A stretch of 64,000 bases of DNA from Alphaproteobacteria bacterium. GTDB lineage: Bacteria > Pseudomonadota > Alphaproteobacteria > Rhodospirillales > Casp-alpha2. Location: assembly GCA_024279135.1 (NCBI GenBank), contig JAJRRU010000010.1, positions 124,001 through 188,000 of the forward strand, written 5' to 3'. The notes under the pieces were generated by a model that was not told the origin of the DNA, did no database searches, and saw nothing but the letters and a program-made list of their open reading frames with translations. The stretch's first letter is position 1, and every line of letters begins with the position of its first letter. Shown here piece after piece: positions 24,537 through 34,167 of the stretch. The position numbers were made by a program, and so were the translations under genes.

Positions 24537-25478
24537 TTATAAATCCGTATCAGATAACAGGTGGTTTTTTGCTTTTTGTGCATTCAGTCTTTCGCGGTGA
24601 ACCATGTAGATGCCGCTGATCACGATAATACCGGCTCCGAGCCACACGTGGCTGGCGGGAAAATCGCCCCAGATCAGGAACCCAAGCAGGGCCGACCAGA
24701 TCAAACCAGTGTATTCAAAAGGTGCGATGATGCTGATCGGTGCGCGGGAAAAGGCGGTGGTCATTAATATATGTCCAGCCATGGCAACACCAGTCATAAG
24801 CAGCAGCAACAGGACGTGCTCTACCGGCATGGGTTTCCAGATGAACGGCAGGGCACATGTGCCAATAATGGCCGTCGCCAGATTAAAATAAAACACGATG
24901 CGGATGGCGGGTTCCGTGCGGCTCATCCAGCGGGTCATGAGCTGCACCAGCGAGTAGGCCAGGCATGAACCCAGCACATAAAACGATGCTGTCTGGAATG
25001 TTCCACTGCCCGGTTGCAGGACGACGATAACACCGATAAACCCGAAACAGATCGCCGTCCAACGATGACGGCCCACGGTCTCCTTTAACAATGGAATGGA
25101 CAGGGCCGTCATGATAAATGGAGCAGCGAAAAAAATAACTACCGCATCGGCCAGCGGCATGTCGCCAAGGGCCGTGAAAAACAGAAACGGGGCAAAAAAC
25201 CCGATAATGCCCCGAATGGCATAGTGCCCGCCACGGCGGGTCTTCAGATCACCCAGTTTCCCGCGAAAGCCCATCCAGCCCACCAGGCAAAAAGAGATCA
25301 CCCAACCGCGAATGGCGAGAATTTGAAACGGTGAATAATCGGCCTCGACCAGAATTTTGGCCAGGGCGTCCATCACCGTGAGGACCATAATACCCGTCAC
25401 CATGAATGTAATGCCGGCAAAGGCATTTTCATTGTTGGCAGTCGGTATGGATATTTTTAATGGTGACGGTTCAGACAT
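24537..25478 (-). CDS. EamA/DMT family transporter, copy 1
   Basis: A 313-residue ten-helix protein made of two EamA (PF00892) halves, the drug/metabolite transporter architecture. Segments include VEADYSPFQILAIRGWVISF and PLADAVVIFFAAPFIMTAL. The substrate is unknown. It is strikingly similar along its whole length to the next gene upstream (25584), with the same order of segments, so the pair is a tandem duplication. It ends about 250 bases from rph-side membrane genes and is transcribed in the same direction. Confidence 0.88.
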   Translation of the reverse strand: MSEPSPLKISIPTANNENAFAGITFMVTGIMVLTVMDALAKILVEADYSPFQILAIRGWVISFCLVGWMGFRGKLGDLKTRRGGHYAIRGIIGFFAPFLFFTALGDMPLADAVVIFFAAPFIMTALSIPLLKETVGRHRWTAICFGFIGVIVVLQPGSGTFQTASFYVLGSCLAYSLVQLMTRWMSRTEPAIRIVFYFNLATAIIGTCALPFIWKPMPVEHVLLLLLMTGVAMAGHILMTTAFSRAPISIIAPFEYTGLIWSALLGFLIWGDFPASHVWLGAGIIVISGIYMVHRERLNAQKAKNHLLSDTDL

Positions 25479-25583
25479 GGGCGCGATGCTTTACATCAGG
25501 TCGGTAGAAACTTTTGAGACTACCAGAAAGGCCATCGCACGAATGGGCTACAAGGTCAAACGGGGACAGTATTTGGTGTAATT

Positions 25584-26483
25584 TTACAAACCCTTCGCCC
25601 TGTTCAGTCGTTCGCGGTGGACCATGTAGATGCCGCTGGTCACGATGATCCCGGCCCCGAGCCATACGTGGTTGGATGGAAAATCACCCCAAATGAAATA
25701 TCCGAACAGGGTGACCCAGATCAGGGACGAATATTTAAACGGTGAGATAACGCTGATCGGGGCACTGGCCAGCGCTTTGGCTATTATAATTTGTGCAACC
25801 ATGGCAATGGACGACATGGCAAAAATAATCAGGCCGTCCTCAAGCGGCATGGGTTTCCAGACAAACGGCAGGACAAAGGAACCGGCAATGGCGGTGGTCG
25901 CACTGAAATAAAACACGATGCGGATGGCAGGCTCCGTCTGGCTCATCCAGCGGATCATGATTTGTATGAGCGAGAACATCAGACACGCTGTAAGCACATA
26001 CATGGATGCGATCTGAAAAGTGCCACCACCGGGTTGTAATACGATAACCACACCTATAAATCCGATGCCGATGGCGACCCAGCGATAGGGTCCGACGGTT
26101 TCTTTCAGCAAGGGAATAGACAGGGCTGTCATGAAAAAAGGCGAAGCGAATAATATCACGATTGCATCGGTCAGGGGCATTTCGCCCAGGGCGGTGAAAA
26201 AAAGGATAGTCGCGCCAAACCCCAGGATGCTTCGAGCCGCGTGGTGGCGCGCACGCCTTGTCCTGAGCGAGCCGAGCTGCCTGCGAAATCCCAGCCAGCC
26301 AAGCAGGCTCAATGAGATAATCCAGCCCCGAATGGTAATGATCTGGAGTGCTGAATAATCCGCTTCGACCAGAAATTTGGCCAGCACATCCATCACCGAC
26401 ATGAGGAAAACCCCGATCACCATTAAAAGGATGCCGGGTAAATTATTTTCTGAAGAACCCGGAGTTTCGTGATGGCCTGACAT
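25584..26483 (-). CDS. EamA/DMT family transporter, copy 2
   Basis: A 299-residue two-repeat EamA transporter. Shared segments with copy 1 include VEADYSALQIITIRGWIIS, SIPLLKETVG and SGIYMVHRERLN. Similarity is visible at the DNA level even in the last 60 codons. Ten predicted membrane helices; substrate unknown. The two genes are 105 bases apart, and the downstream copy may use this gene's promoter or its own. Confidence 0.88.
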   Translation of the reverse strand: MSGHHETPGSSENNLPGILLMVIGVFLMSVMDVLAKFLVEADYSALQIITIRGWIISLSLLGWLGFRRQLGSLRTRRARHHAARSILGFGATILFFTALGEMPLTDAIVILFASPFFMTALSIPLLKETVGPYRWVAIGIGFIGVVIVLQPGGGTFQIASMYVLTACLMFSLIQIMIRWMSQTEPAIRIVFYFSATTAIAGSFVLPFVWKPMPLEDGLIIFAMSSIAMVAQIIIAKALASAPISVISPFKYSSLIWVTLFGYFIWGDFPSNHVWLGAGIIVTSGIYMVHRERLNRAKGL

Positions 26484-26757
26484 GCGACGTTAAACCTCTG
26501 GTCCGGGATTTGCAGTAAATTGTGAATAGAGCAATAAGGCTGGATAAGCTGATAGAAGCCATCACAGTAACCGATAAAGCACCCTACAACTCTGGTATGG
26601 GGTTTGCAGTAACAAAAAATTTACTCCCAAAAATCTTCTCCTGGTTTATGATTTGAAATGGCAACCCGGTTATGGAAGAATGCCGGTGTTAGTGGAACAT
26701 CCGCGATGTTGCCGTAAAATATGTTAGAACTTTTTAAATTATAATATGGAGAATAGA

Positions 26758-27225
26758 ATGCGTGAACATAATTTTTTATTGACTGCTGCTCTTGGTGTTT
26801 TTTTAGGTTCATTATTGTTGACCGTGCCGGGCTCAGCCAATGCGGGTGATCCGGCTATCGACATCAAATACCGCCAGTCTACCATGAAGGCCATCGGCGG
26901 GCACATGGGGGCCATTGTTGCTACTGTAAAAGGACAGGCTGGGACCGATACCCAGATGATCGCCCACGCCAGGGCTTTGGCCACAACCGCGACCACGGTT
27001 GACGGCATTTTCCCGAAAGGCTCCGGTCAGGGCGAAACAGAGGCGTTACCCGAGATCTGGAAAAATCCGGCTGAGTTCACAAAAGTTGTTCAGGCATTTC
27101 AAAGCGCCGCCGCCGCCATGGGAGCTGCTGCGGACAAGGGAGATGCCGGAGCCGTCAAGGCTGCCCTTGGTGCGCTCGGGAAATCCTGCGGTGGGTGTCA
27201 TAAGGTCTTTCGCAAGAAAAAATAA
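26758..27225 (+). CDS. Cytochrome c' / c556 family protein
   Basis: A 155-residue periplasmic heme protein starting at ATG 26758 (TGGAGA five bases upstream). A signal peptide ends in GSANAGDPA. The mature part is a four-helix bundle with the heme site SCGGCH near residues 143-148 at the C-terminal end, as in the cytochrome c' family (PF01322). Members bind NO or transfer electrons. It is followed 14 bases later by a diheme cytochrome c, so both likely work in one periplasmic electron route. Confidence 0.88.
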   Translation: MREHNFLLTAALGVFLGSLLLTVPGSANAGDPAIDIKYRQSTMKAIGGHMGAIVATVKGQAGTDTQMIAHARALATTATTVDGIFPKGSGQGETEALPEIWKNPAEFTKVVQAFQSAAAAMGAAADKGDAGAVKAALGALGKSCGGCHKVFRKKK

Positions 27226-27239
27226 TCACCTCAAACCAC

Positions 27240-28175
27240 ATGAAAAAATATAAACGTTTCACGGTAGTTGGTACGGTGGGATTGTTGATCGGCGGCCTGG
27301 TCGTTTATTACTGGGCCGCCAATCCTGCTACGGAAATATCACCGGTTTCGCCCGAAGCTGTCGCGGATGCCTCCATTGAACGGGGGCAGTACCTTTATTA
27401 TGCGGCGGGCTGCCAGAACTGTCATACCCAGCCAAAGGGCGGCAAGCTTTTGGCCGGTGGGCGGCGGCTGAAAACCCCGTTCGGTGAATTTGTCACCCCC
27501 AATATAACGCCGGACCTGGAATTTGGTATCGGGGCGTGGCGCGATGAGGATTTCATCCGGGCTCTGCGTTATGGTGTTTCGCCTCGTGGCGAGCATTATT
27601 TTCCTGTATTTCCCTATACGTCCTATTCGGCCATGTCCGATCGCGACATGCTGGACCTCAAGGCCTATCTGTTCAGTTTGCCCGCCGTCGCCCGGGCCAA
27701 TCAGGCCCATGCCGTAAGCCCGCCTTTTGGCTGGCGTTTTGCAGTTGCTTTCTGGAAAATGTTATTTTTTGACCCCGGTCCGTTTCAGGCCACATCCGCC
27801 CAAAACGCCCAGTGGAACAGAGGTGCCTATCTGGTTCGCGCCCTGGGACATTGCGGAGAATGCCATACACCGCGAAACGTTCTGGGCGCCATGGACAACA
27901 GCCGTGAATTATCGGGCACGAAAAATGGCCCCGAAGGTGGCAAGATACCTAACCTGACACCGGACCGGGAAACCGGGTTGGGTAAATGGCTGGGCGGTGA
28001 TGTTGTCACGGTGCTTGAAATGGGCATGTTACCCGATGGCGATTTTGTAGGTAGTGTCATGACCGAGGTAGTTGATAATGCCACCAGCCACCTGAGCGAT
28101 GAGGATCGCAAAGCCATCGAGGTTTATCTCGGCTCGCGCCCGCACATAAAAAGTGATTGGCGGGACAAAAAATAG
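27240..28175 (+). CDS. Membrane-anchored diheme cytochrome c
   Basis: A 311-residue protein with an N-terminal membrane anchor (VVGTVGLLIGGLVVYYW) and two cytochrome c domains. Heme sites are CQNCH near residue 58 and CGECH near residue 205, with axial methionine candidates SAMSDRDM and MGMLPDGDFVG. The layout is that of cytochrome subunits of periplasmic dehydrogenases, but no dehydrogenase gene is nearby. A hairpin without a clear T-run follows the gene (28187-28208). Confidence 0.85.
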   Translation: MKKYKRFTVVGTVGLLIGGLVVYYWAANPATEISPVSPEAVADASIERGQYLYYAAGCQNCHTQPKGGKLLAGGRRLKTPFGEFVTPNITPDLEFGIGAWRDEDFIRALRYGVSPRGEHYFPVFPYTSYSAMSDRDMLDLKAYLFSLPAVARANQAHAVSPPFGWRFAVAFWKMLFFDPGPFQATSAQNAQWNRGAYLVRALGHCGECHTPRNVLGAMDNSRELSGTKNGPEGGKIPNLTPDRETGLGKWLGGDVVTVLEMGMLPDGDFVGSVMTEVVDNATSHLSDEDRKAIEVYLGSRPHIKSDWRDKK

Positions 28176-28186
28176 CCCGGAAAATC

Positions 28187-28208
28187 CACAGACGCGGTCC
28201 TGTCTGTG
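28187..28208 (+). terminator. Weak hairpin after the cytochrome pair
   Basis: CACAGAC (28187-28193) and GTCTGTG (28202-28208) form a seven-base perfect stem with an eight-base loop. There is no T-run, so it is at best a weak or Rho-assisted terminator, or an RNA end-stabilising structure. Confidence 0.35.
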
Positions 28209-28240
28209 TTCAGATAATGACCGGTAATATCCGACGGGCG

Positions 28241-28269
28241 TTGACGCTAATGCTCGTCCTGACTACATT
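28241..28269 (+). promoter_or_regulatory. Candidate hrcA promoter, possibly leaderless
   Basis: TTGACG (28241-28246), 17 bases and TACATT (28264-28269). The -10 box ends six bases before the hrcA ATG at 28276, so transcription would start at or next to the start codon, giving a leaderless mRNA. No Shine-Dalgarno element is present before the ATG, which fits. No CIRCE inverted repeat is seen here. Confidence 0.45.
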
Positions 28270-28275
28270 CTAATC

Positions 28276-29325
28276 ATGATTTCAGAACTCAATGACCGCT
28301 CGCGAGAAATTTTCCTTCAGATTATCGATGCCTATCTGAAAACAGGAGAACCCATCGGTTCGCGCACCATCGCCAACCGTCTGGGCACCAGGCTGTCACC
28401 GGCCACCATTCGCAATGTGATGGCCGACCTGGAAGACTTCGGGCTGTTGTGCTCGCCCCATACCTCAGCCGGAAGATTGCCCACCGAGTCCGGTCTTCGG
28501 TTGTTTGTCGATGGGTTGCTGGAAATTGGCAATGTGACCGAGGACGAACGGCAACGCATCGAAGGCCTGTGTGCGGCCCATAATAATAGTGTCGAAAACA
28601 TGCTGGAAGAAGCTACTTCGGCGATCTCCGGGCTGTCTGGCTGCGCCGGGCTGGTAATGGCACCGAAAAGCGACGGGGCCATGCGTCATATTGAATTTGT
28701 TAGTCTCAGTCCGGGTCGCGCCATGGTGGTTATGGTTACCGAAAGCGGCATGGTGGAAAATCGCATTATTGAAACTCCACCCGACCTGCCACCGTCTGCC
28801 CTGATCGAGGCAGGCAATTATCTCGGTTCCCGGCTGGTCGGTCGCACCATCAACGAAGGTCGTGACGAGATCATGGCCGAGCTGGAAGCCCATAAAGCCC
28901 AGCTTGATGATCTGACCGCCCGGGTTGTGGAACAGGGTCTGGCCAGTTGGTCTGGAAATAATGCCACTGGCGCCACCTTTGGCGGCACCTTGATTGTGCG
29001 CGGGCAGGCCAACCTGCTGGATGATTTATCGGCCCACGCCGACCTGGAACATATCCGTGCCCTGTTCACCGCCCTGGAACGCAAAGAAACCCTTCTCAAG
29101 ATTTTGTCGCTGACCGATACGGCCGAAGGTGTGCAGATCTTTATCGGTTCGCAAAACAATCTGTTTAATATTGCCGGATGTTCGGTGATCGTCAGCCCCT
29201 ATAAAAATACCCGCCAGCAGATTGTCGGTGCTATCGGCGTGATCGGGCCGACACGGATGAATTATGCCCGAATCATACCAATTGTAGATTATACCGCGAA
29301 AATGATTAGTAATTTGGTCGGTTAG
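28276..29325 (+). CDS. hrcA: Heat-inducible transcription repressor HrcA
   Basis: A 349-residue repressor of typical length. The N-terminal winged helix is visible in ETGEPIGSRTIANRLG-like sequence (KTGEPIGSRTIANRLG) and SPATIRNVMADLEDFGLL. The middle GAF-like part and the C-terminal GVIGPTRMNYARIIPIVDY are diagnostic. HrcA binds CIRCE elements and is stabilised by GroEL. No CIRCE repeat is seen in this heat-shock region, so its target (usually groESL) is probably elsewhere. It heads the hrcA-grpE-dnaK-dnaJ order. Confidence 0.94.
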   Translation: MISELNDRSREIFLQIIDAYLKTGEPIGSRTIANRLGTRLSPATIRNVMADLEDFGLLCSPHTSAGRLPTESGLRLFVDGLLEIGNVTEDERQRIEGLCAAHNNSVENMLEEATSAISGLSGCAGLVMAPKSDGAMRHIEFVSLSPGRAMVVMVTESGMVENRIIETPPDLPPSALIEAGNYLGSRLVGRTINEGRDEIMAELEAHKAQLDDLTARVVEQGLASWSGNNATGATFGGTLIVRGQANLLDDLSAHADLEHIRALFTALERKETLLKILSLTDTAEGVQIFIGSQNNLFNIAGCSVIVSPYKNTRQQIVGAIGVIGPTRMNYARIIPIVDYTAKMISNLVG

Positions 29326-29393
29326 GGTATAAACCACGGCAACTTTTATACGCATCCCTGTTTTTTCAGGACCTTCAGGAGAACGACATAACA

Positions 29394-30221
29394 ATGTCCA
29401 ATACGAGCGATAATACCGATCAGGAACCACCGGTAAACGAGCAGGCAGAGCAGGCAGAACAGGCAGAACAGGCAGAACAGGCCGGGCCGGAAGGCAGCAG
29501 TGCCGATGCCGAAACCGATGCTGCCACCGCCACCAGCGACGGCGATCTGGCACCAGACAGCGAAAGCTTGGAAGATGGTGTGGACGAAAATGCTGAAGAC
29601 GTACCGCAAGCCAGCCCGCAAGAGATAATCGAGGCTCTGGAAGCCGATGTAGCAGACCTTAATGATCGTCTGTTGCGCGCGGTGGCAGAAACCGAGAACG
29701 TGCGGCGTCGTGCCCAGCGTGACAAGCAAGATATGGCGAAATACGCCATTTCCAATTTTTCACGCGATATGCTGGCTATTGCCGATAATCTGCGTCGTGC
29801 GCTCGACAGTGTGGATGATGAAACCCGCAAAAATCATGGGGTGGTGGGAAACCTGATGATCGGTGTGGAATTGACAGAGCGTGAACTGCTCGCCGCCTTT
29901 GAGCGGGCCGGCATCAAGCGCATGGAACCCATCGGTCATCGGTTCGATCCCAATATCCATGAAGCCATGTTTGAATATGAAGATGCTGACAGGCCGGCAG
30001 GCAGTGTTGGCCAGGTCGTTGAGACCGGTTATATGCTGCACAGCCGTGCTTTACGCCCGGCCAAGGTGGGGGTTACCAAAGGCGGCCCCAAATTCAGCGA
30101 GAAACCTGCCCCGGAAGCCGAAACAACGGCAACGGAGCCTGCACCGGACGGCAAGGCCTATGAAAAAAAGATCGATTCTGCTGACGATCACGTGGGCGAG
30201 CATATAAATGAAGAATTTTAA
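29394..30221 (+). CDS. grpE: Nucleotide exchange factor GrpE
   Basis: A 275-residue protein, longer than usual GrpE (about 200). The GrpE core covers about residues 80-210, including LLRAVAETENVRRRAQRDK, then the signature IKRMEPIGHRFDPNIHEAMF. The extra length is an acidic N-terminal arm with five EQA triplets and an acidic C-terminal tail. GrpE releases ADP from DnaK. AGGAG lies upstream of the ATG. It is 68 bases downstream of hrcA. Confidence 0.93.
   Translation: MSNTSDNTDQEPPVNEQAEQAEQAEQAEQAGPEGSSADAETDAATATSDGDLAPDSESLEDGVDENAEDVPQASPQEIIEALEADVADLNDRLLRAVAETENVRRRAQRDKQDMAKYAISNFSRDMLAIADNLRRALDSVDDETRKNHGVVGNLMIGVELTERELLAAFERAGIKRMEPIGHRFDPNIHEAMFEYEDADRPAGSVGQVVETGYMLHSRALRPAKVGVTKGGPKFSEKPAPEAETTATEPAPDGKAYEKKIDSADDHVGEHINEEF
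29439..29483 (+). repeat. Five 9-bp tandem repeats in grpE
   Basis: Five consecutive nine-base units encode Glu-Gln-Ala repeated five times (residues 16-30 of GrpE). Units differ only at third positions (GAG or GAA). Such in-frame microsatellites can expand or contract without breaking the frame; here they fall in the disordered arm. Confidence 0.8.
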
Positions 30222-30417
30222 GTTGCGTAATACTGTCAACACACATATATAACTCTCGAATACACACAACTTTACACAGTTACGTATAATAACTTTGTAA
30301 CGCCTGGACCCCAGGCTCTGTAAACTTAGGGATCTTAAATAGGACAGTGCTTTAACAGGCTGTTCAACTCTCGGTCATAGACCGCGAATAAAGATCGCCG
30401 TAGAAAGGAATATGAAA

Positions 30418-32358
30418 ATGAGCAAGGTACTCGGTATTGATCTTGGCACTACCAACTCCTGCATGGCTATCATGGATGGCTCCGATGCAAAAATTATTGA
30501 AAACGCCGAAGGCGCGCGTACCACGCCGTCTATTATCGGTTTCACCGATAACGATGAGCGCCTGATCGGCATGTCGGCCAAGCGCCAGGCCGTAACCAAC
30601 CCGGAAAACACCCTGTTTGCCATCAAACGCCTGATCGGTCGCCGCTTTGATGATCCGATTACCAAAAAAGATATGAAAATCGTACCTTACAAAATTGTCA
30701 AAGGTGACGGTGGTGATGCATGGGTCGAGGTCGATGGAACCAAGTATTCTCCATCCCAGGTTTCCAGCTTCGTGCTGCACAGAATGAAAGAAATGGCCGA
30801 AAGCTATCTCGGCGAAGAGATCAAGCAGGCCGTCATCACGGTTCCGGCTTATTTTAATGATTCCCAGCGTCAGGCCACCAAGGATGCCGGTAAAATCGCC
30901 GGTCTGGAAGTCCTGCGCATTATCAACGAACCGACGGCGGCGGCCCTTGCTTATGGTCTGGAAAAAGACGACCAGGGTATTATCGTGGTTTATGATCTGG
31001 GCGGCGGTACCTTCGACGTGTCGGTACTGGAAATCGGTGATGGTGTGTTTGAGGTCAAATCCACCAATGGCGATACCTTCCTGGGCGGCGAAGATTTTGA
31101 CAATCGCATCGTTGATTATCTTGCCGATGAGTTTAAAAAAGAAAACACCGTTGATCTTCGCGACGATAAACTGGCTCTGCAACGGCTTAAGGAAGCCGCC
31201 GAGAAGGCCAAGATCGAACTGTCGGCGACTACCCAGACAGAAGTCAATCTGCCGTTTATTACCGCCGATGCGTCCGGCCCGAAACACCTGAACATCAAGC
31301 TGACCCGCGCCAAGCTGGAAGCCCTGGTGGAAGACCTGATCAAACGCACCATCGCGCCTTGCCGCAAAGCCCTCAAGGATGCAGGCCTCAGCGCCGGTGA
31401 GATCAAGGAAGTTATTCTGGTCGGCGGCATGACCCGCATGCCCAAGGTTATCGAAGCCGTGAAGGAATTCTTTGGTCGCGAGCCCCACAAGGGCGTCAAC
31501 CCGGACGAAGTCGTGGCAATTGGCGCGGCCATCCAGGGCGGCGTGCTGACCGGCGATGTGAAGGACGTGCTGTTGCTCGACGTGACACCCTTGTCGCTGG
31601 GCATCGAGACTCTGGGCGGTGTGTTTACCCGTCTTATTGAGCGTAACACCACCATCCCGACCCGCAAGAGCCAGTCGTTCTCGACCGCTGAAGACAACCA
31701 GACCGCGGTGACCATCCGGGTCTTCCAGGGCGAGCGTGAAATGGCTTCTGATAACAAAATTCTCGGCCAGTTTGACCTGATTGACCTGCCCTCGGCACAA
31801 CGCGGCATACCACAAATCGAAGTGACGTTTGACATCGATGCCAACGGTATCGTCAATGTATCGGCCAAGGACAAAGCCACAGGCAAGGAACAGCAAATTC
31901 GTATCCAGGCATCGGGCGGCTTGTCCGACGAGGATATCGAAAATATGGTTGCCGAAGCCGAGGCCAATGCCGAATCGGATAAACAGCGACGCGAAGTCGT
32001 TGATGCCCGCAATCAGGCCGATAGTCTCATCCATATGTGCGAGAAGAATATCGCCGAATATGGTGACAAGGTTTCCGAAGAAGACCGCAAAGCCGTGGAA
32101 GACGGCGTGGCGGAACTGAAGGAAGTTCTCGAAAGTGATGATGCCGAGGAAATCAACGCCAAGTCCGAGGCCCTGACCCAGTCATCCATGAAGCTCGGTG
32201 AAGCCATGTATAAAGCCCAGCAGGAAGAAGAGTCTGCTGGTGGTGGCGAGGATGGTGGTGCTCAGGCTAGTGGTGACGCAGGTGCCAAGGATGATCCCAC
32301 GGTTGTCGATGCCGAGTTTGAGGAAATCGATCCCGATCAGGAAAAGAAAGACAAATAG
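30418..32358 (+). CDS. dnaK: Molecular chaperone DnaK (Hsp70)
   Basis: A 646-residue Hsp70 with all hallmarks: [12 protein letters not shown] at the start, [19 protein letters not shown] near residue 195, [14 protein letters not shown] near 335, and a C-terminal lid ending in a Gly/Asp-rich tail. It folds and protects proteins with DnaJ and GrpE. ATG 30418 is preferred over 30412 because AAAGGA lies eight bases before it and family starts match [10 protein letters not shown]. Nearly 200 noncoding bases upstream contain a TATAAT at 30285 without an obvious -35. Confidence 0.97.
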   Translation: MSKVLGIDLGTTNSCMAIMDGSDAKIIENAEGARTTPSIIGFTDNDERLIGMSAKRQAVTNPENTLFAIKRLIGRRFDDPITKKDMKIVPYKIVKGDGGDAWVEVDGTKYSPSQVSSFVLHRMKEMAESYLGEEIKQAVITVPAYFNDSQRQATKDAGKIAGLEVLRIINEPTAAALAYGLEKDDQGIIVVYDLGGGTFDVSVLEIGDGVFEVKSTNGDTFLGGEDFDNRIVDYLADEFKKENTVDLRDDKLALQRLKEAAEKAKIELSATTQTEVNLPFITADASGPKHLNIKLTRAKLEALVEDLIKRTIAPCRKALKDAGLSAGEIKEVILVGGMTRMPKVIEAVKEFFGREPHKGVNPDEVVAIGAAIQGGVLTGDVKDVLLLDVTPLSLGIETLGGVFTRLIERNTTIPTRKSQSFSTAEDNQTAVTIRVFQGEREMASDNKILGQFDLIDLPSAQRGIPQIEVTFDIDANGIVNVSAKDKATGKEQQIRIQASGGLSDEDIENMVAEAEANAESDKQRREVVDARNQADSLIHMCEKNIAEYGDKVSEEDRKAVEDGVAELKEVLESDDAEEINAKSEALTQSSMKLGEAMYKAQQEEESAGGGEDGGAQASGDAGAKDDPTVVDAEFEEIDPDQEKKDK

Positions 32359-32407
32359 TACACAGTTAGTACTCAGTACGATCAAAACCTGAATACGGGG
32401 TTCTGCA

Positions 32408-33544
32408 ATGTCCAAACAAGATTATTACGAGACACTCGGGGTGAACCGGGATGCTGACGCCGGTGAGTTAAAAAAAACTTACCGCAAGTTAGCCATGAAA
32501 TATCACCCCGACCGTAATTCGGGCAATGCGGATGCTGAAAAACGCTTCAAGGAACTCAGTGAGGCCTATGAAGTTCTCAAGGATGATCAGAAGCGCGCAG
32601 CCTATGACCGTTTTGGCCATGCGGCCTTTGAAAACGGTGGTGCCGGTGCCGCCGGTGGTGGTTTCGGCGGCGGTGGCGGCGGTTTTGGCGGCTTTGGTGA
32701 TATCTTTGAGGAAATGTTCGGCGGCGGCGGTGGTCGTGCCCAGGACAATCGCCAGGGCAACGACCTTCGTTTCAACATGGAAATATCCCTGGAGGATTCT
32801 TTCCGCGGCAAAAAAGCCGAAATCCGTGTGCCTACCTCGGTGTTGTGTGATCCCTGTCATGGCAGCGGTGCCGCAGAAGGCAAAAAACCGATCACGTGTA
32901 CCACCTGTCAGGGTGCCGGTCGGGTGCGGGCCCAACAGGGTTTCTTCACCGTCGAGCGGACCTGTGCGACCTGTTCGGGCCAGGGCCAGGTGATCAAGGA
33001 CCCGTGCCGCAATTGCGGTGGCGCAGGCCGGGTTCACAAGGAAAAAAATCTCTCGGTAACCATCCCTCCCGGCGTGGAGGACGGTACCCGTATCCGGCTG
33101 TCCAACGAGGGAGAAGCCGGTTTGCGTGGTGGACCGGCGGGTGATCTGTATATCTTTATCTCCATCGCTGCGCACCGATTGTTCCAGCGTGACGGGGCCA
33201 ACATCCATTGCCGGGTGCCCCTGACCATGACCACGGCATCCCTCGGCGGTTCCATCGAGGTTCCCACGGTGGATGGCAAACGCGCCAAATTAACGATCCC
33301 TGAAGGTACCACCACCGGTCATCAGTTCCGGCTCAAGGAAAAGGGCATGACCGTGCTGCGTTCGCGCGCGCGTGGCGATATGTTTGTCCAGGTGTTCGTG
33401 GAAACCCCGCAAAAACTGACCACAAAACAGAAAGAGCTCATGCGTGAGTTCGACAGTGCGGGCAAGGATTCAAAAATCCACAACCCTGAGTCAGCGGGTT
33501 TCTTCACCAAGGTCAAAGACTTCTGGGACGACCTGACGGATTAG
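32408..33544 (+). CDS. dnaJ: Co-chaperone DnaJ
   Basis: A 378-residue class A J protein. The J domain has KYHPDRNSG near residue 31, followed by a Gly/Phe-rich linker near 75-110 and four zinc-binding CxxCxGxG motifs ([32 protein letters not shown]) near 145-205, then the substrate-binding C-terminal domains. It stimulates DnaK ATPase. It is 49 bases after dnaK. Its last 32 bases overlap the convergent msrQ gene. Confidence 0.96.
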   Translation: MSKQDYYETLGVNRDADAGELKKTYRKLAMKYHPDRNSGNADAEKRFKELSEAYEVLKDDQKRAAYDRFGHAAFENGGAGAAGGGFGGGGGGFGGFGDIFEEMFGGGGGRAQDNRQGNDLRFNMEISLEDSFRGKKAEIRVPTSVLCDPCHGSGAAEGKKPITCTTCQGAGRVRAQQGFFTVERTCATCSGQGQVIKDPCRNCGGAGRVHKEKNLSVTIPPGVEDGTRIRLSNEGEAGLRGGPAGDLYIFISIAAHRLFQRDGANIHCRVPLTMTTASLGGSIEVPTVDGKRAKLTIPEGTTTGHQFRLKEKGMTVLRSRARGDMFVQVFVETPQKLTTKQKELMREFDSAGKDSKIHNPESAGFFTKVKDFWDDLTD

Positions 33545-34136
33545 AGCCTTGCTGTTTGCGCCGGGGGATCAGGCGCACCATGAGTAATGCGGCAATTATA
33601 GCACCATAAACCAGCGGTTCCATCTGAATACCCTTGCGCATCATGAAAAAATGCAGGCAGGCCAGCGGTACGATGGCATAAATCAGCTTGTGCAGGTTGC
33701 GCCAGGCCCGCCCGCCAAGACGGCGGATCATGGCATTGTTGGAAGTTATCGCCAGCGGTATTAATGCGAGCAGGCACACCATGCCCACTGTGATGAAATT
33801 GCGCTTGAGGATGTCCTGCCAGATTTCCGGCCAGTTAAATGTCTGATCGATCACCACATAACTGGTCACATGCAAGACCACATAGAAAAAAGCGTACAGA
33901 CCAATCATTCGGCGATAACGCGTGAGACCCGACCAGCCAAACAGCTTGCGCGCCGGGGTTATGGCGATGGCCATGATCAGAAATTTCAAAGCCCACTGAC
34001 CGAGATACCGATTGAGAAATTCCTGTGGATTGGCGCCCAGGCCACTACCGCCCACCCCCGGTGTATTGGCCAGCCAGAAAAGCCATGCCAACGGCACCAG
34101 ACAAGCGACAAATACCACAGCCTTGGTGTGTTTCAA
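33513..34136 (-). CDS. msrQ: Heme-binding membrane subunit MsrQ
   Basis: A 207-residue six-helix membrane protein of the YedZ/MsrQ family. Conserved histidines for heme appear in [12 protein letters not shown] and [20 protein letters not shown]. It passes electrons from the quinone pool to MsrP for repair of oxidised methionines in periplasmic proteins. It lies 31 bases after msrP, forming the usual msrPQ operon. Its 3' end overlaps dnaJ on the opposite strand. Confidence 0.92.
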   Translation of the reverse strand: MKHTKAVVFVACLVPLAWLFWLANTPGVGGSGLGANPQEFLNRYLGQWALKFLIMAIAITPARKLFGWSGLTRYRRMIGLYAFFYVVLHVTSYVVIDQTFNWPEIWQDILKRNFITVGMVCLLALIPLAITSNNAMIRRLGGRAWRNLHKLIYAIVPLACLHFFMMRKGIQMEPLVYGAIIAALLMVRLIPRRKQQGSNPSGRPRSL

Positions 34137-34167
34137 GAGTAACCCGCCCCCATCAAATCTGAACTGC

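Noticed and set aside
30364-32034. Long 556-codon frame antisense to dnaK
   Set aside because: It mirrors the codon bias of dnaK. Long antisense frames opposite Hsp70 genes are a known artefact; no ribosome site or own family is visible.
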